Source: Chryseobacterium oryctis
GTDB lineage: Bacteria; Bacteroidota; Bacteroidia; Flavobacteriales; Weeksellaceae
NCBI RefSeq assembly: GCF_025971925.1
Contig: NZ_JAPDHV010000007.1
Span: forward strand, 1-64,000
Length of the DNA stretch: 64,000 nucleotides
Direction: 5' to 3'
Shown here: piece by piece, positions 27,560-35,281 of the stretch
Layout: each line of letters opens with the position of its first letter
How positions within the stretch are numbered: position 1 is the stretch's first letter
The notes under the pieces: model-generated
What the model saw: only the letters and a program-made list of their open reading frames with translations
What the model was told of the DNA's origin: nothing
The model's database searches: none
Program-made: the position numbers and the translations under genes

Positions 27560-29413
27560 TTATTCCACAGTTACAGATTTTGCAAGGTTTCTCGGCTGAT
27601 CCACATTCGCACCTCTATAAACAGCAATATAATACGCAAGTAGCTGTAAAGGCACTGATGCAACGATTGGAGAGAAACATTCTGAAGTAACCGGAATTTC
27701 AATTACATAGTCTGCCATAGCACTCACCTGTTCATCTCCTTTATTTACTACAGCTATAACTTTTCCTTTTCTGGCTTTAATTTCCTGAACATTACTTACA
27801 ATCTTATCATAATGCCCTTTTTTAGGAGCAATAATAACAATTGGCATATTCTCATCAATTAAAGCAATTGGTCCGTGCTTCATTTCAGCAGCAGGATAAC
27901 CTTCAGCATGAATATAAGAAATTTCTTTAAGCTTCAAAGCACCTTCTAAAGCAGCAGGATAATTGTATCCTCTTCCTAAATATAAGAAATTTGTAGCATT
28001 AATGAAATCTTTAGCTATATTTTGAGTTAATTCGTGAGTAGTATTTAATACTTCTTCAATTTTCTTTGGAATAGCTTCTAATTCTGAAATCAAACTCATA
28101 AATTCAGCATTTCCTAAATTACCATTGTGTTTTCCTAATTTAAACGCAATTAAAGTAAGAATAGTAAGCTGAGCTGTAAAGGCTTTTGTAGAAGCAACCC
28201 CAATTTCAGGTCCTGCATGAGTATATGAACCAGCATCTGTAATTCTCGCAATAGAAGAATCTACTACATTACAAATACCATAAATGAACGCTCCTTTTTC
28301 TTTTGCAAGTTTTAAAGCTGCCATTGTATCTGCCGTTTCTCCTGATTGAGAAATTGCAATAACAACATCTTTATCTGTAATAATTGGATTTCTATATCTA
28401 AATTCTGATGCATATTCTACCTCAACAGGGATTCTTGCATATTCTTCAATCAAATATTCTCCAATAAGACCTGCATGCCAAGAAGTTCCACAAGCAATAA
28501 TAATAATTCTGTTTGCATTTTTGAATTTCTCTATATGATCCCATATTCCCGCCATCTTGATAATTCCTTCATCCACAAGAAGTCTCCCTCTCATTGTATC
28601 ATGAACAGATTTAGGCTGCTCAAAAATCTCTTTAAGCATAAAATGCTCATATCCGCCTTTTTCAATCTGCTCTAAACTCAATTTAAGCTCTTGAATTTCA
28701 GGCTTTATTTTAGAATTATCATTAATTGTACGAATATCAACCCCTTTTTCTAAAGAAATTGTAGCCATATGACCTTCCTCTAAATAGATTGCCTCTTTTG
28801 TAAATTCAACAAAAGGAGAAGCATCTGAAGCAATAAAATATTCTTTTTCTCCAATACCAATAGCCAATGGAGAACCCAATCTTCCTACAACCAAAATACC
28901 AGGAAAATCCTCATGCATTACAGTAATAGCATATGCACCGTAAACTTCATTTAAAGCATATCTTACAGCTGTTGGGAAATCAGTTTCTGAATCAAGATCC
29001 ATAAAGTACTGAACTAGGTTTACCAAAACTTCAGTATCTGTTTCGGATTTAAAAGTAAACCCTTTATTTGTAAGCATTGTTTTAATAGTATCATAATTTT
29101 CAATAATACCATTATGAACCAAAGCTATCTTTCCGTTATTAGACAAATGTGGATGAGAATTTCTATCACTAGGAACGCCATGAGTTGCCCAACGAGTATG
29201 CCCCATTCCTATTTTAGCAGTTCCTTTTAACTGACTGGAAATATTGACCAAATCATCAACTTTTCCTTTAGTTTTTTCAACTTCAAATTTATTAGCTGTA
29301 CTTTCGAGAACAATCCCTGCACTGTCGTAACCTCTATATTCTAATCTTCTAAGACCGTTAATTACGATATCGTAAGCGTCTTGAAATCCTGTATAACCTA
29401 CTATTCCGCACAT
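27560..29413 (-). CDS. glmS: Glucosamine-6-phosphate synthase GlmS
   Basis: A 617-residue glutamine:fructose-6-phosphate aminotransferase. The N-terminal class II glutamine amidotransferase domain begins with the nucleophile Cys2 (MCGIVGYTG) and has GHTRWATHG near 72. Two SIS isomerase domains follow (IIACGTSWHAGLIGEYLIEE; SQSGETADTMAALK; LGRGYNYPAALEGALKLKE), and the C-terminus ends LAKSVTVE as is standard. It makes the first dedicated precursor of peptidoglycan and LPS amino sugars. It lies 24 bp after the DUF4270 gene on the same strand. No glmS ribozyme is expected or seen. Confidence 0.97.
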   Translation of the reverse strand: MCGIVGYTGFQDAYDIVINGLRRLEYRGYDSAGIVLESTANKFEVEKTKGKVDDLVNISSQLKGTAKIGMGHTRWATHGVPSDRNSHPHLSNNGKIALVHNGIIENYDTIKTMLTNKGFTFKSETDTEVLVNLVQYFMDLDSETDFPTAVRYALNEVYGAYAITVMHEDFPGILVVGRLGSPLAIGIGEKEYFIASDASPFVEFTKEAIYLEEGHMATISLEKGVDIRTINDNSKIKPEIQELKLSLEQIEKGGYEHFMLKEIFEQPKSVHDTMRGRLLVDEGIIKMAGIWDHIEKFKNANRIIIIACGTSWHAGLIGEYLIEEYARIPVEVEYASEFRYRNPIITDKDVVIAISQSGETADTMAALKLAKEKGAFIYGICNVVDSSIARITDAGSYTHAGPEIGVASTKAFTAQLTILTLIAFKLGKHNGNLGNAEFMSLISELEAIPKKIEEVLNTTHELTQNIAKDFINATNFLYLGRGYNYPAALEGALKLKEISYIHAEGYPAAEMKHGPIALIDENMPIVIIAPKKGHYDKIVSNVQEIKARKGKVIAVVNKGDEQVSAMADYVIEIPVTSECFSPIVASVPLQLLAYYIAVYRGANVDQPRNLAKSVTVE

Positions 29414-29437
29414 ATTTTTATCAAGTGTTTTTAAAAT

Positions 29438-30985
29438 TTATTTTGTTCCGTAGATAACTCTTAATTGAATTCTATTTGCATTACCTGGTTCTGTTCCTAC
29501 GAAAACAGCCCTATCTCTAGTATATGCTCTTGAAGTATATTGCTGCCCTGCAAGTGTACCTGAAGCTGTCTGAAGGAAACTTCCCATGTCTATCTTCAAA
29601 TATTTATCAGCATATTTAGCCTCTCCTTCCACTATATCTTTTACTGATTGAGTAACAGTAAAATCGTAGTACGTAGGGTTTTTATCTAAATCATATGCTT
29701 TATAAAGAGCAAAACTGCCTAAACCTGAGAGTTTCAACAAGTCATTTGTAAATGTAAACTTCTCTTTACCATCAACAATATCTCTTTGAGTAATTGTAAA
29801 TGCTGTTGGTTTATAATATTTACTTGTCCAAGCATTAGAATCTGTATATATTCTAATTTTAGCACTAATAATTGCAGCTTTATCTTTTTGGTATAATTCC
29901 TTCAGCTGATTGATTGTTGTTTCTGGGAATTTAACACCAATTGATGCACCACCCATACCTTGAGTATACAACCTAGCATCACCTAAAGTAGGATTACTTC
30001 CTTCAATTGCTGTTTTTGCAGGCGTTCCTATTCTATTGTAAACATAACTTCCAATATGAGTATTTCCAGCACCTAAATCAAATTTATATGTTGTTTGAGG
30101 CCTTGTCGTAGTGCCATTTTCAGTTTTATCATATTTATAATACATAACTAACTCCAAATCGTTTGGCGAAAATTGCATTAAATAACCATCATCTTCTGCT
30201 ACAGAGATTCTTAAACCTCTAAAATATCTGATAAAGTTTGAAACATCCTTTAGCTCAGGTTGACCTTTCTTTGCAATAATTTTATTCTGAAAGAATGTTG
30301 GATCTAGATTAACTCTTACACCAACTGCTGATGAAGTATAAATTGAAGAAGCATCTGAATCTTTAGTAATTGTAACTAAATTCACATTACCATCAAATAC
30401 TTTTGAACCAATTTCCGAACCTACATTATATATAGTTCCAGAACTTGCTTTATCTGTATATCCATCTAAGAAATCACTAACCTCATGTACTTTGATAGTC
30501 ATTGATGTTTTAGCTTTCCCATATTTATTTGCAGGGTACGTATTCACCACTTTTTTAGCAGCAATATTGCCTGCAGGATCTGGATGCATATAATCTTCAT
30601 TCGTAGTTGTTGTCACAGAATCTGAAGCATATGTTGGCTTGACAGCTAAAACCACAGAATCCACAACTGCATTAGCTCCAAAATCAGGATCATATGTTGA
30701 AAGCCTTAATTGAGTAAGATATGAAGCTTTCTGCATACCAAACTGACTTTCATTAAAGGCTCCAAGAACAGCAGATGTTAATTTTGAAGCATCACTTTGA
30801 ATGGTATCAAGATTATTTATATTATAAGCTATAAGGTCAAAAGATTTTTCATTTCCTTGGGCAGCGCCGTCTAAAAATAATTGTTCACCTAATGAATCCG
30901 GATCTGGTTCGCAATTATAAAGCAATGCACTTCCCATAATCGCCAAAAACAGTACGGCGAAAGTTCTTTTAATAGTATAAGTCAT
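29438..30985 (-). CDS. DUF4270 family outer-envelope lipoprotein
   Basis: A 515-residue exported protein with signal TFAVLFLAIMGSALLYNC (putative lipidated Cys near residue 26). The body is beta-rich, with internal repeats of strand-turn-strand character (VDSVVLAVKPTY, KTSMTIKVHEVSDFL, AIISAKIRIYTDSNAW), and it ends in RIQLRVIYGTK. These features match DUF4270, a Bacteroidota lipoprotein family of unknown function. It lies 13 bp after the starch-synthase-like gene and 24 bp before glmS, so the three are likely one transcript. A role in surface glycan handling is only a guess from that context. Confidence 0.8.
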   Translation of the reverse strand: MTYTIKRTFAVLFLAIMGSALLYNCEPDPDSLGEQLFLDGAAQGNEKSFDLIAYNINNLDTIQSDASKLTSAVLGAFNESQFGMQKASYLTQLRLSTYDPDFGANAVVDSVVLAVKPTYASDSVTTTTNEDYMHPDPAGNIAAKKVVNTYPANKYGKAKTSMTIKVHEVSDFLDGYTDKASSGTIYNVGSEIGSKVFDGNVNLVTITKDSDASSIYTSSAVGVRVNLDPTFFQNKIIAKKGQPELKDVSNFIRYFRGLRISVAEDDGYLMQFSPNDLELVMYYKYDKTENGTTTRPQTTYKFDLGAGNTHIGSYVYNRIGTPAKTAIEGSNPTLGDARLYTQGMGGASIGVKFPETTINQLKELYQKDKAAIISAKIRIYTDSNAWTSKYYKPTAFTITQRDIVDGKEKFTFTNDLLKLSGLGSFALYKAYDLDKNPTYYDFTVTQSVKDIVEGEAKYADKYLKIDMGSFLQTASGTLAGQQYTSRAYTRDRAVFVGTEPGNANRIQLRVIYGTK

Positions 30986-30998
30986 TAAAAATGTGTTT

Positions 30999-31769
30999 TT
31001 AATAAATTTTATTTATTGAATCTATATCTAAATATTCTGATTTTGTAGTCGCAGTTTCGTTGAAAGCTTTATCTAAATCCTCATTTAAAAACTCGTCACC
31101 CTTCACTACTACATCTACATAATTCATACTTTCAACGACAAAACTTTGAAAGCTTGGTTTATCTAACGCTTTTAAACCAGAAATATTATCAAACTTCAAT
31201 TTCTCATCAACATTTTTACTCAACGAAGCATCTTTCTCATTATATAAAGAAAGAACAATCTTTGCATCTTTAAAATAAGTATCAGATTCGTAGTATGTTT
31301 TGAGATATAAAGGAACAAATGAAGACATCCATCCATTCAAATGAATAACATCAGGGACCCAATTTAGTTTTTTGATCGTCTCAATTACCCCTCTGGCAAA
31401 GAAGATAGCTCGTTCGTCATTATCATCGAAAACCGTTCCGTCTTCTTCAAAATAATATTGTTTTCTTTTGAAATACTCTTCGTTATCTATAAAGTAAACC
31501 TGAAGTCTTTCTCCTGGAAGAGATGCTACTTTGATAATAAGTGGCTGATCCAGATCATTAATAATAATATTCATCCCTGAAAGGCGAATAACTTCATGTA
31601 ACTGAAATTTTCTCTCACTTATTTGTCCAAATCTTGGCATAAAAACTCTTACATCATTGCCCTCATTGTGCATCTTAAGTGCCATTTTATTTACGACTGC
31701 AGCCATATTTGTATCTTCTTGATATGGATACATCTCTGTAGTAATATACAGTATCTTTTGATTCGGCAT
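30999..31769 (-). CDS. Short glycogen/starch synthase N-domain-like protein
   Basis: A 256-residue protein resembling only the N-terminal Rossmann domain of GT5 glycogen synthases (about 480 residues in full). It starts KILYITTEMYPY and has DVRVFMPRFG near 40 and PDVIHLNGWMSSFVPLYLK near 138. The ADP-glucose loop (K-x-G-G-L after the first strand) is replaced by QEDTNMAAV and the whole C-terminal catalytic half is missing. The gene is intact and starts an operon with DUF4270 and glmS, so it is probably a non-catalytic paralogue with a conserved role. Databases tend to call it glycogen synthase; I would not. Confidence 0.75.
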   Translation of the reverse strand: MPNQKILYITTEMYPYQEDTNMAAVVNKMALKMHNEGNDVRVFMPRFGQISERKFQLHEVIRLSGMNIIINDLDQPLIIKVASLPGERLQVYFIDNEEYFKRKQYYFEEDGTVFDDNDERAIFFARGVIETIKKLNWVPDVIHLNGWMSSFVPLYLKTYYESDTYFKDAKIVLSLYNEKDASLSKNVDEKLKFDNISGLKALDKPSFQSFVVESMNYVDVVVKGDEFLNEDLDKAFNETATTKSEYLDIDSINKIY

Positions 31770-31938
31770 AAATTTCTATCTAATTTTGTAAAATTGCTTT
31801 AATGTGCAAAATTACAAAAAAACATCCAACATTAATTTAATTAACATTTTTTTACGAAAATTCTCATTTTCAAATTATCAAAAACACACTTTATTAATTG
31901 ATATTTTTAGTATTTTTGAATTGTCATTACAATAAACT

Positions 31939-32787
31939 ATGGAAGTTTTAAAAAACAAGAAAACCCTTCAGGATTTCATTGAAAGACAGAAGGAAATGGG
32001 TAAAAAAATTGGCTTCGCCCCTACTATGGGAGCTCTACACAACGGTCATCTCTCACTATATAAGAAAGCAAAAGAAGAAAACGACCTTGTTATTTCTTCA
32101 ATTTTTGTAAATCCTACTCAATTCAACAACGCAGAAGATTTAGAGAAATACCCAAGAGATATCAACAGAGATATTTTAATTCTTAAAAATTCTGATTTAG
32201 TTGATGCTGTATACATCCCTGAAGTTGTCGACATCTACCCCGAAAAGGCAGAAAGCCTACATTACGACTTTGACGGACTGGAAAACGAAATGGAAGGAAA
32301 ATCAAGACCAGGACATTTCGATGGTGTAGGAACCGTTGTAGAAGAACTTTTCAGGCAAGTAAAACCAGACAACGCCTATTTCGGAGAAAAAGATTTTCAG
32401 CAATTAGCCATTATAAAAAAAATGGTTGAAAAGAAAAAACTTCCTGTTAAAATACATGGAGTTTCAATCTACAGAGCTGAAAACGGACTTGCATTAAGTT
32501 CAAGAAACCAACGCCTTCACGAAAACAGAAGAGAAGCCTCAAAAATAATTTACGAAACATTAAAAAAAGTAAATGATTGGTTCAGGGTAATTACAATTCC
32601 CGAGATAAAAGAAAGAGTAAAAGATATTTTTGAAAGCCAACAAGGAATGCAATTAGAATACTTTTTGATTGCAGATGAAGACTCTTTAAAAGAAACCGAT
32701 TTTTTCTATAAAGACAGAAATTTCAGAGCTTTTATAGTTGTAGTCGTAGACGGTGTACGATTAATCGACAATATGCATTTAGATTAA
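31939..32787 (+). CDS. panC: Pantothenate synthetase PanC
   Basis: A 282-residue ATP-dependent pantoate-beta-alanine ligase, the last step of pantothenate (vitamin B5) synthesis. The HIGH-like nucleotide motif appears as PTMGALHNGHLSL (residues 29-41). FVNPTQFN, KSRPGHFDGVGTVV, FGEKDFQQL and the KMSKS-equivalent LALSSRNQRL are all present. It is transcribed alone and divergent from the starch-synthase-like gene. A TATTTTTG -7-like box lies at 31911-31918. Confidence 0.95.
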   Translation: MEVLKNKKTLQDFIERQKEMGKKIGFAPTMGALHNGHLSLYKKAKEENDLVISSIFVNPTQFNNAEDLEKYPRDINRDILILKNSDLVDAVYIPEVVDIYPEKAESLHYDFDGLENEMEGKSRPGHFDGVGTVVEELFRQVKPDNAYFGEKDFQQLAIIKKMVEKKKLPVKIHGVSIYRAENGLALSSRNQRLHENRREASKIIYETLKKVNDWFRVITIPEIKERVKDIFESQQGMQLEYFLIADEDSLKETDFFYKDRNFRAFIVVVVDGVRLIDNMHLD

Positions 32788-32823
32788 TTTAAACCAAAAT
32801 TAATTTTCAAACAAAATAACAAG

Positions 32824-32857
32824 TGCTGCCTCTTTGATAATGAGCAGCATTTTTTTA
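32824..32857 (+). terminator. Terminator after panC
   Basis: A stem formed by TGCTG and CTC arms against GAG and CAGCA (one bulged C), followed by seven T. It lies 37 bp after the panC stop. Confidence 0.75.
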
Positions 32858-32886
32858 TTATATATGCAACATATTTTCTATATAAA

Positions 32887-32920
32887 TAAAAAAATCAAAG
32901 GCCTCCGAAGGAAGCCTTTG
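32887..32920 (-). terminator. Terminator of the tRNA operon
   Basis: The inverted repeat CAAAGGCCTCC / GGAAGCCTTTG has one mismatch. On the minus strand it is followed by a T-run (complement of 32887-32893). It lies about 56 bp downstream of the last tRNA gene of the cluster. Confidence 0.7.
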
Positions 32921-32971
32921 AAACACCAAATCACAAAATATTAATATGAAAAAAATTTACTTTTCAGTAAA

Positions 32972-33053
32972 CTTGTGACCCGGCTGGGATTCGAACCCAG
33001 GACCCATACATTAAAAGTGTATTGCTCTACCAGCTGAGCTACCGAGTCGGTCA
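32972..33053. repeat. 82-bp direct repeat (unit 1) spanning tRNA-Lys
   Basis: The tRNA-Lys gene and a few flanking bases on each side (CTTG before, CGGTCA after, plus-strand reading) recur at 33240-33321. The unit is therefore slightly longer than the gene, which fits a local tandem duplication on either side of tRNA-Leu. Confidence 0.85.
32976..33048 (-). tRNA. tRNA-Lys (TTT), copy 1
   Basis: The minus strand reads GACTCGGTAGCTCAGCTGG as acceptor stem and D-arm. The anticodon loop is CTTTTAA (anticodon TTT), the T-arm is CTGGGTTCGAATCCCAG, and the acceptor closes with CCGGGTC plus discriminator A. The CCA end is not encoded. It is identical to the third gene of the cluster. Confidence 0.97.
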
Positions 33054-33122
33054 TTATTAATATTGATAAATATAAAACATTTTTTTATAATATCAATAAT
33101 AATTAATTTTTATTTTCTGCAG

Positions 33123-33207
33123 TGTGCCTGCGACTGGACTCGAACCAGCACATCCTTAGGAAACCACCCCCTCAAGATGGCGTGTCTACCAATTTCACCA
33201 CGCAGGC
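33123..33207 (-). tRNA. tRNA-Leu (GAG)
   Basis: The minus strand begins GCCTGCGTGGTGAAATTGG and closes with CGCAGGC. The anticodon stem CCATC/GGTGG encloses the loop TTGAGGG (anticodon GAG). The longer variable arm (around TCCTAAGGA) and the G-rich D-loop are typical of tRNA-Leu. CCA is not encoded. Confidence 0.95.
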
Positions 33208-33239
33208 AATAAAATTACAAAAATCTAGTAATTCTCTTG

Positions 33240-33321
33240 CTTGTGACCCGGCTGGGATTCGAACCCAGGACCCATACATTAAAAGTGTATTGCTCTACCA
33301 GCTGAGCTACCGAGTCGGTCA
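33240..33321. repeat. 82-bp direct repeat (unit 2) spanning tRNA-Lys
   Basis: Second copy of the unit at 32972-33053. The two copies are separated by about 186 bp that contain tRNA-Leu. Confidence 0.85.
33244..33316 (-). tRNA. tRNA-Lys (TTT), copy 2
   Basis: Same sequence as the tRNA-Lys at 32976-33048: anticodon loop CTTTTAA, acceptor GACTCGG/CCGGGTC. It is the promoter-proximal gene of the Lys-Leu-Lys cluster. Confidence 0.97.
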
Positions 33322-33371
33322 CTTTATTCATCAAGGTTTCATTTAAGTAATGTCCCTTGTTTTAAGTGGTG

Positions 33372-33402
33372 CAAAGATAGGACTTTTTTCATTATCTCAA
33401 AA
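33372..33402 (-). promoter_or_regulatory. Promoter of the tRNA Lys-Leu-Lys cluster
   Basis: On the minus strand a TTTTG (33402-33398) is followed after 18 bp by TATCTTTG (33379-33372). This matches the Bacteroidota sigma-ABfr promoter pattern TTTG...TAnnTTTG. It lies about 56 bp before the first tRNA. Confidence 0.75.
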
Positions 33403-33432
33403 CTTTTTTGCAAATTTGTTTTAAAAAAATTC

Positions 33433-33948
33433 ATGATAATTTCACTGGTCGGATACATGGGGTGTGGCAAATCTCACATTTCCAAAATATTAAGCGAAAA
33501 ATTACATTTTAAATTAATTGACTTAGATAAAGAAATTTCTAAGAGAAATAAATTGACTATCCCTGAAATCTTCGAAAAGAAGGGAGAAATCTACTTTAGA
33601 AAGCTGGAAAGAGAAACATTGGAAGAAATATTAGCAGGTGAAGAAAATGTTGTTTTGAGTTTGGGTGGAGGAACTCCTGTTTATTATAACAACATGGAAA
33701 TTATTAATCACAATTCGAAAAGTATATTTTTAAGAGCTTCTATTGGTACTTTGACTGAAAGACTCTCCAAACAAAAAGAAAAAAGACCGTTAATAGCCAA
33801 TATTTCTGATGAAAACCTTCCTGAATTTATTGCCAAACATTTATTTGAAAGAAATGAATTTTACAATAAAGCACAGTTTAGCATCAGTACAGACTCACGT
33901 GACCCGGAAGAAATTGTTTCAGAAATAATAGAAAAGCTCTATCTCTAG
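33433..33948 (+). CDS. aroK: Shikimate kinase AroK
   Basis: A 171-residue P-loop kinase of the shikimate pathway for aromatic amino acids. Walker A is GYMGCGKSH (residues 7-15). The shikimate/Mg-binding Asp lies in KLIDLDKEI (about 30-38), the substrate Arg in YFRKLERETL, and the GGGTPVYY loop near 79 and the lid Arg (KEKRPL) are all present. Normal length. Convergent with the S4-domain gene 8 bp downstream. Confidence 0.93.
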   Translation: MIISLVGYMGCGKSHISKILSEKLHFKLIDLDKEISKRNKLTIPEIFEKKGEIYFRKLERETLEEILAGEENVVLSLGGGTPVYYNNMEIINHNSKSIFLRASIGTLTERLSKQKEKRPLIANISDENLPEFIAKHLFERNEFYNKAQFSISTDSRDPEEIVSEIIEKLYL

Positions 33949-33956
33949 AGCTTTTC

Positions 33957-34394
33957 CTAATCTTCATCATCTGAATTATTATCTGTTTCTCCGAAAAAAT
34001 CATCCCAATCTGTGAAATCTGATGTTATATCATTTTCTGTATATTCATCCATATCACGTCTGTCTTTTTTAGTTGGTCTCCCCTCTCCTTTTATCCTGTA
34101 ATAATCCTGAGACATTTTGCGAAGCTTCAATAATTCGTATTGTTCTTTATCCGTCACATCCTTTATATGCAGAGGAACAAGCTTAGCTCCTATCCTACTT
34201 TTAGGAATTTGAATAACTTTAATCTTATAATCAATCTGATTCTTTCTGATTTTAATAATATCTCCTTCTTTTACCTCTTTTGATGACTTTACGGTAGATT
34301 CTCCTATGGACACCCTATTCTTTTTAATCTCCTCAGCTGCAATATTTCTTGTCTTATAAAAACGAATGCTCCATAAAAATTTATCTATTCTCAT
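33957..34394 (-). CDS. S4-domain RNA-binding protein (Hsp15-like)
   Basis: A 145-residue protein with an N-terminal S4 domain (MRIDKFLWSIRFYKTRNIAAEEIKK as separate helices; VSIGESTVKSSKEVKEGDII as the RNA-binding loop). It is related to Hsp15, which binds stalled 50S subunits carrying nascent chain-tRNA. The C-terminal tail is basic (KGEGRPTKKDRRDMDEY) and then very acidic (about 125-145). No operon partner. Confidence 0.85.
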   Translation of the reverse strand: MRIDKFLWSIRFYKTRNIAAEEIKKNRVSIGESTVKSSKEVKEGDIIKIRKNQIDYKIKVIQIPKSRIGAKLVPLHIKDVTDKEQYELLKLRKMSQDYYRIKGEGRPTKKDRRDMDEYTENDITSDFTDWDDFFGETDNNSDDED

Positions 34395-34449
34395 ATTTTT
34401 TTATACTTTTGCCGTTATATTATTTGTAAAGTAATTAAAGTTTTTTGAA

Positions 34450-35205
34450 ATGAAAAAAATATTTTTATATATCCTTGCAGGATCATTGTGTTTCACTGCT
34501 TGTAAAAAAGATGGCGATGACACTCCAACATACGTAGAGCCAGAAGATATTGCAACGCAGAATTCTTATGACGATCAGTCTATCCAAAAGTTTTTAGATA
34601 ATAATTATTTAGATTCACAAGGAAATATAAAGGCATTCAGCAGCACTGACACCTCAGACGATAATGAGAAAAAATTATCTGAATTAAACCCTATTACACT
34701 TCCATCAGGGGTTGTATATATTGTAAGAGCTGGAGCTCAACCCGAAGATTCAAGTCCTCCTGTAACAGGAACTACTATTGGAGAAAAAGATATTTTGACG
34801 ATTTTATCAAAAACCACTACCTACTTAGCTGCAAATACTGATGGAAATGTTGCTTTCATTGCAGGTACAAGTATGTCGGGCTACAGCCCTCTTGAAGGAA
34901 GTGGCTCCCCATTTAAAGATCCTATGTTTTACTATGTGAAAAAGAATGTATTAACTAGTGATACCAGCAAAGATAAAAACTATTATGAAATAGAAGGATT
35001 TCAGGAGGCTATAAGAAAGTTTAAAGCATTCAATCAAGACAATGGAGCTCCTTACAATTTACAAGGTGTAATTATAGTTCCATCAAGAGCTGCTTTTGCA
35101 AGAGATGCACACTACAATTACAGTGGATATTCTTTCAGAAACAGAAGTTTTGTTTTTAACTTTCAAGTTTACAAATCAGAAACACGACCTGCCGATCAAG
35201 AATAA
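34450..35205 (+). CDS. Lipoprotein with FKBP-like remnant domain
   Basis: A 251-residue lipoprotein: signal and lipobox FTACK (Cys about 18), acidic linker, then a flavobacterial domain. The C-terminal part (EIEGFQEAIRKFKAF ... LQGVIIVPSRAAFARDAHYN) resembles the FKBP peptidyl-prolyl isomerase pattern of G-F-x-E-A-l followed by v-I-P-S-x-x-A-Y/F. Several active-site aromatics of true FKBPs are not apparent, so I infer a chaperone-like or degenerate family member. A TACTTTTG -7 box lies at 34404-34411. Monocistronic with its own terminator. Confidence 0.6.
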   Translation: MKKIFLYILAGSLCFTACKKDGDDTPTYVEPEDIATQNSYDDQSIQKFLDNNYLDSQGNIKAFSSTDTSDDNEKKLSELNPITLPSGVVYIVRAGAQPEDSSPPVTGTTIGEKDILTILSKTTTYLAANTDGNVAFIAGTSMSGYSPLEGSGSPFKDPMFYYVKKNVLTSDTSKDKNYYEIEGFQEAIRKFKAFNQDNGAPYNLQGVIIVPSRAAFARDAHYNYSGYSFRNRSFVFNFQVYKSETRPADQE

Positions 35206-35228
35206 TTCTTATTATATTTAAAATACAA

Positions 35229-35260
35229 AAAACCACTTCGCTTGAAGTGGTTTTATTTTT
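35229..35260. terminator. Bidirectional terminator
   Basis: An 11-bp stem (AAAACCACTTC / GAAGTGGTTTT) with loop GCTT, followed by TTTTATTTTT-like sequence on the plus strand and a T-run on the minus strand. It ends the lipoprotein gene and the convergent glutamate-synthase-like gene. Confidence 0.85.
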
Positions 35261-35281
35261 GATTGATATAAGATCTTTTTT

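Noticed and set aside
30999..31769. Functional glycogen synthase
   Set aside because: Only half the usual length; the ADP-glucose loop and the catalytic C-domain are absent.
33122..33346. 74-residue plus-strand ORF over the tRNA genes
   Set aside because: It is antisense to tRNA-Leu and tRNA-Lys and is a known kind of false ORF.
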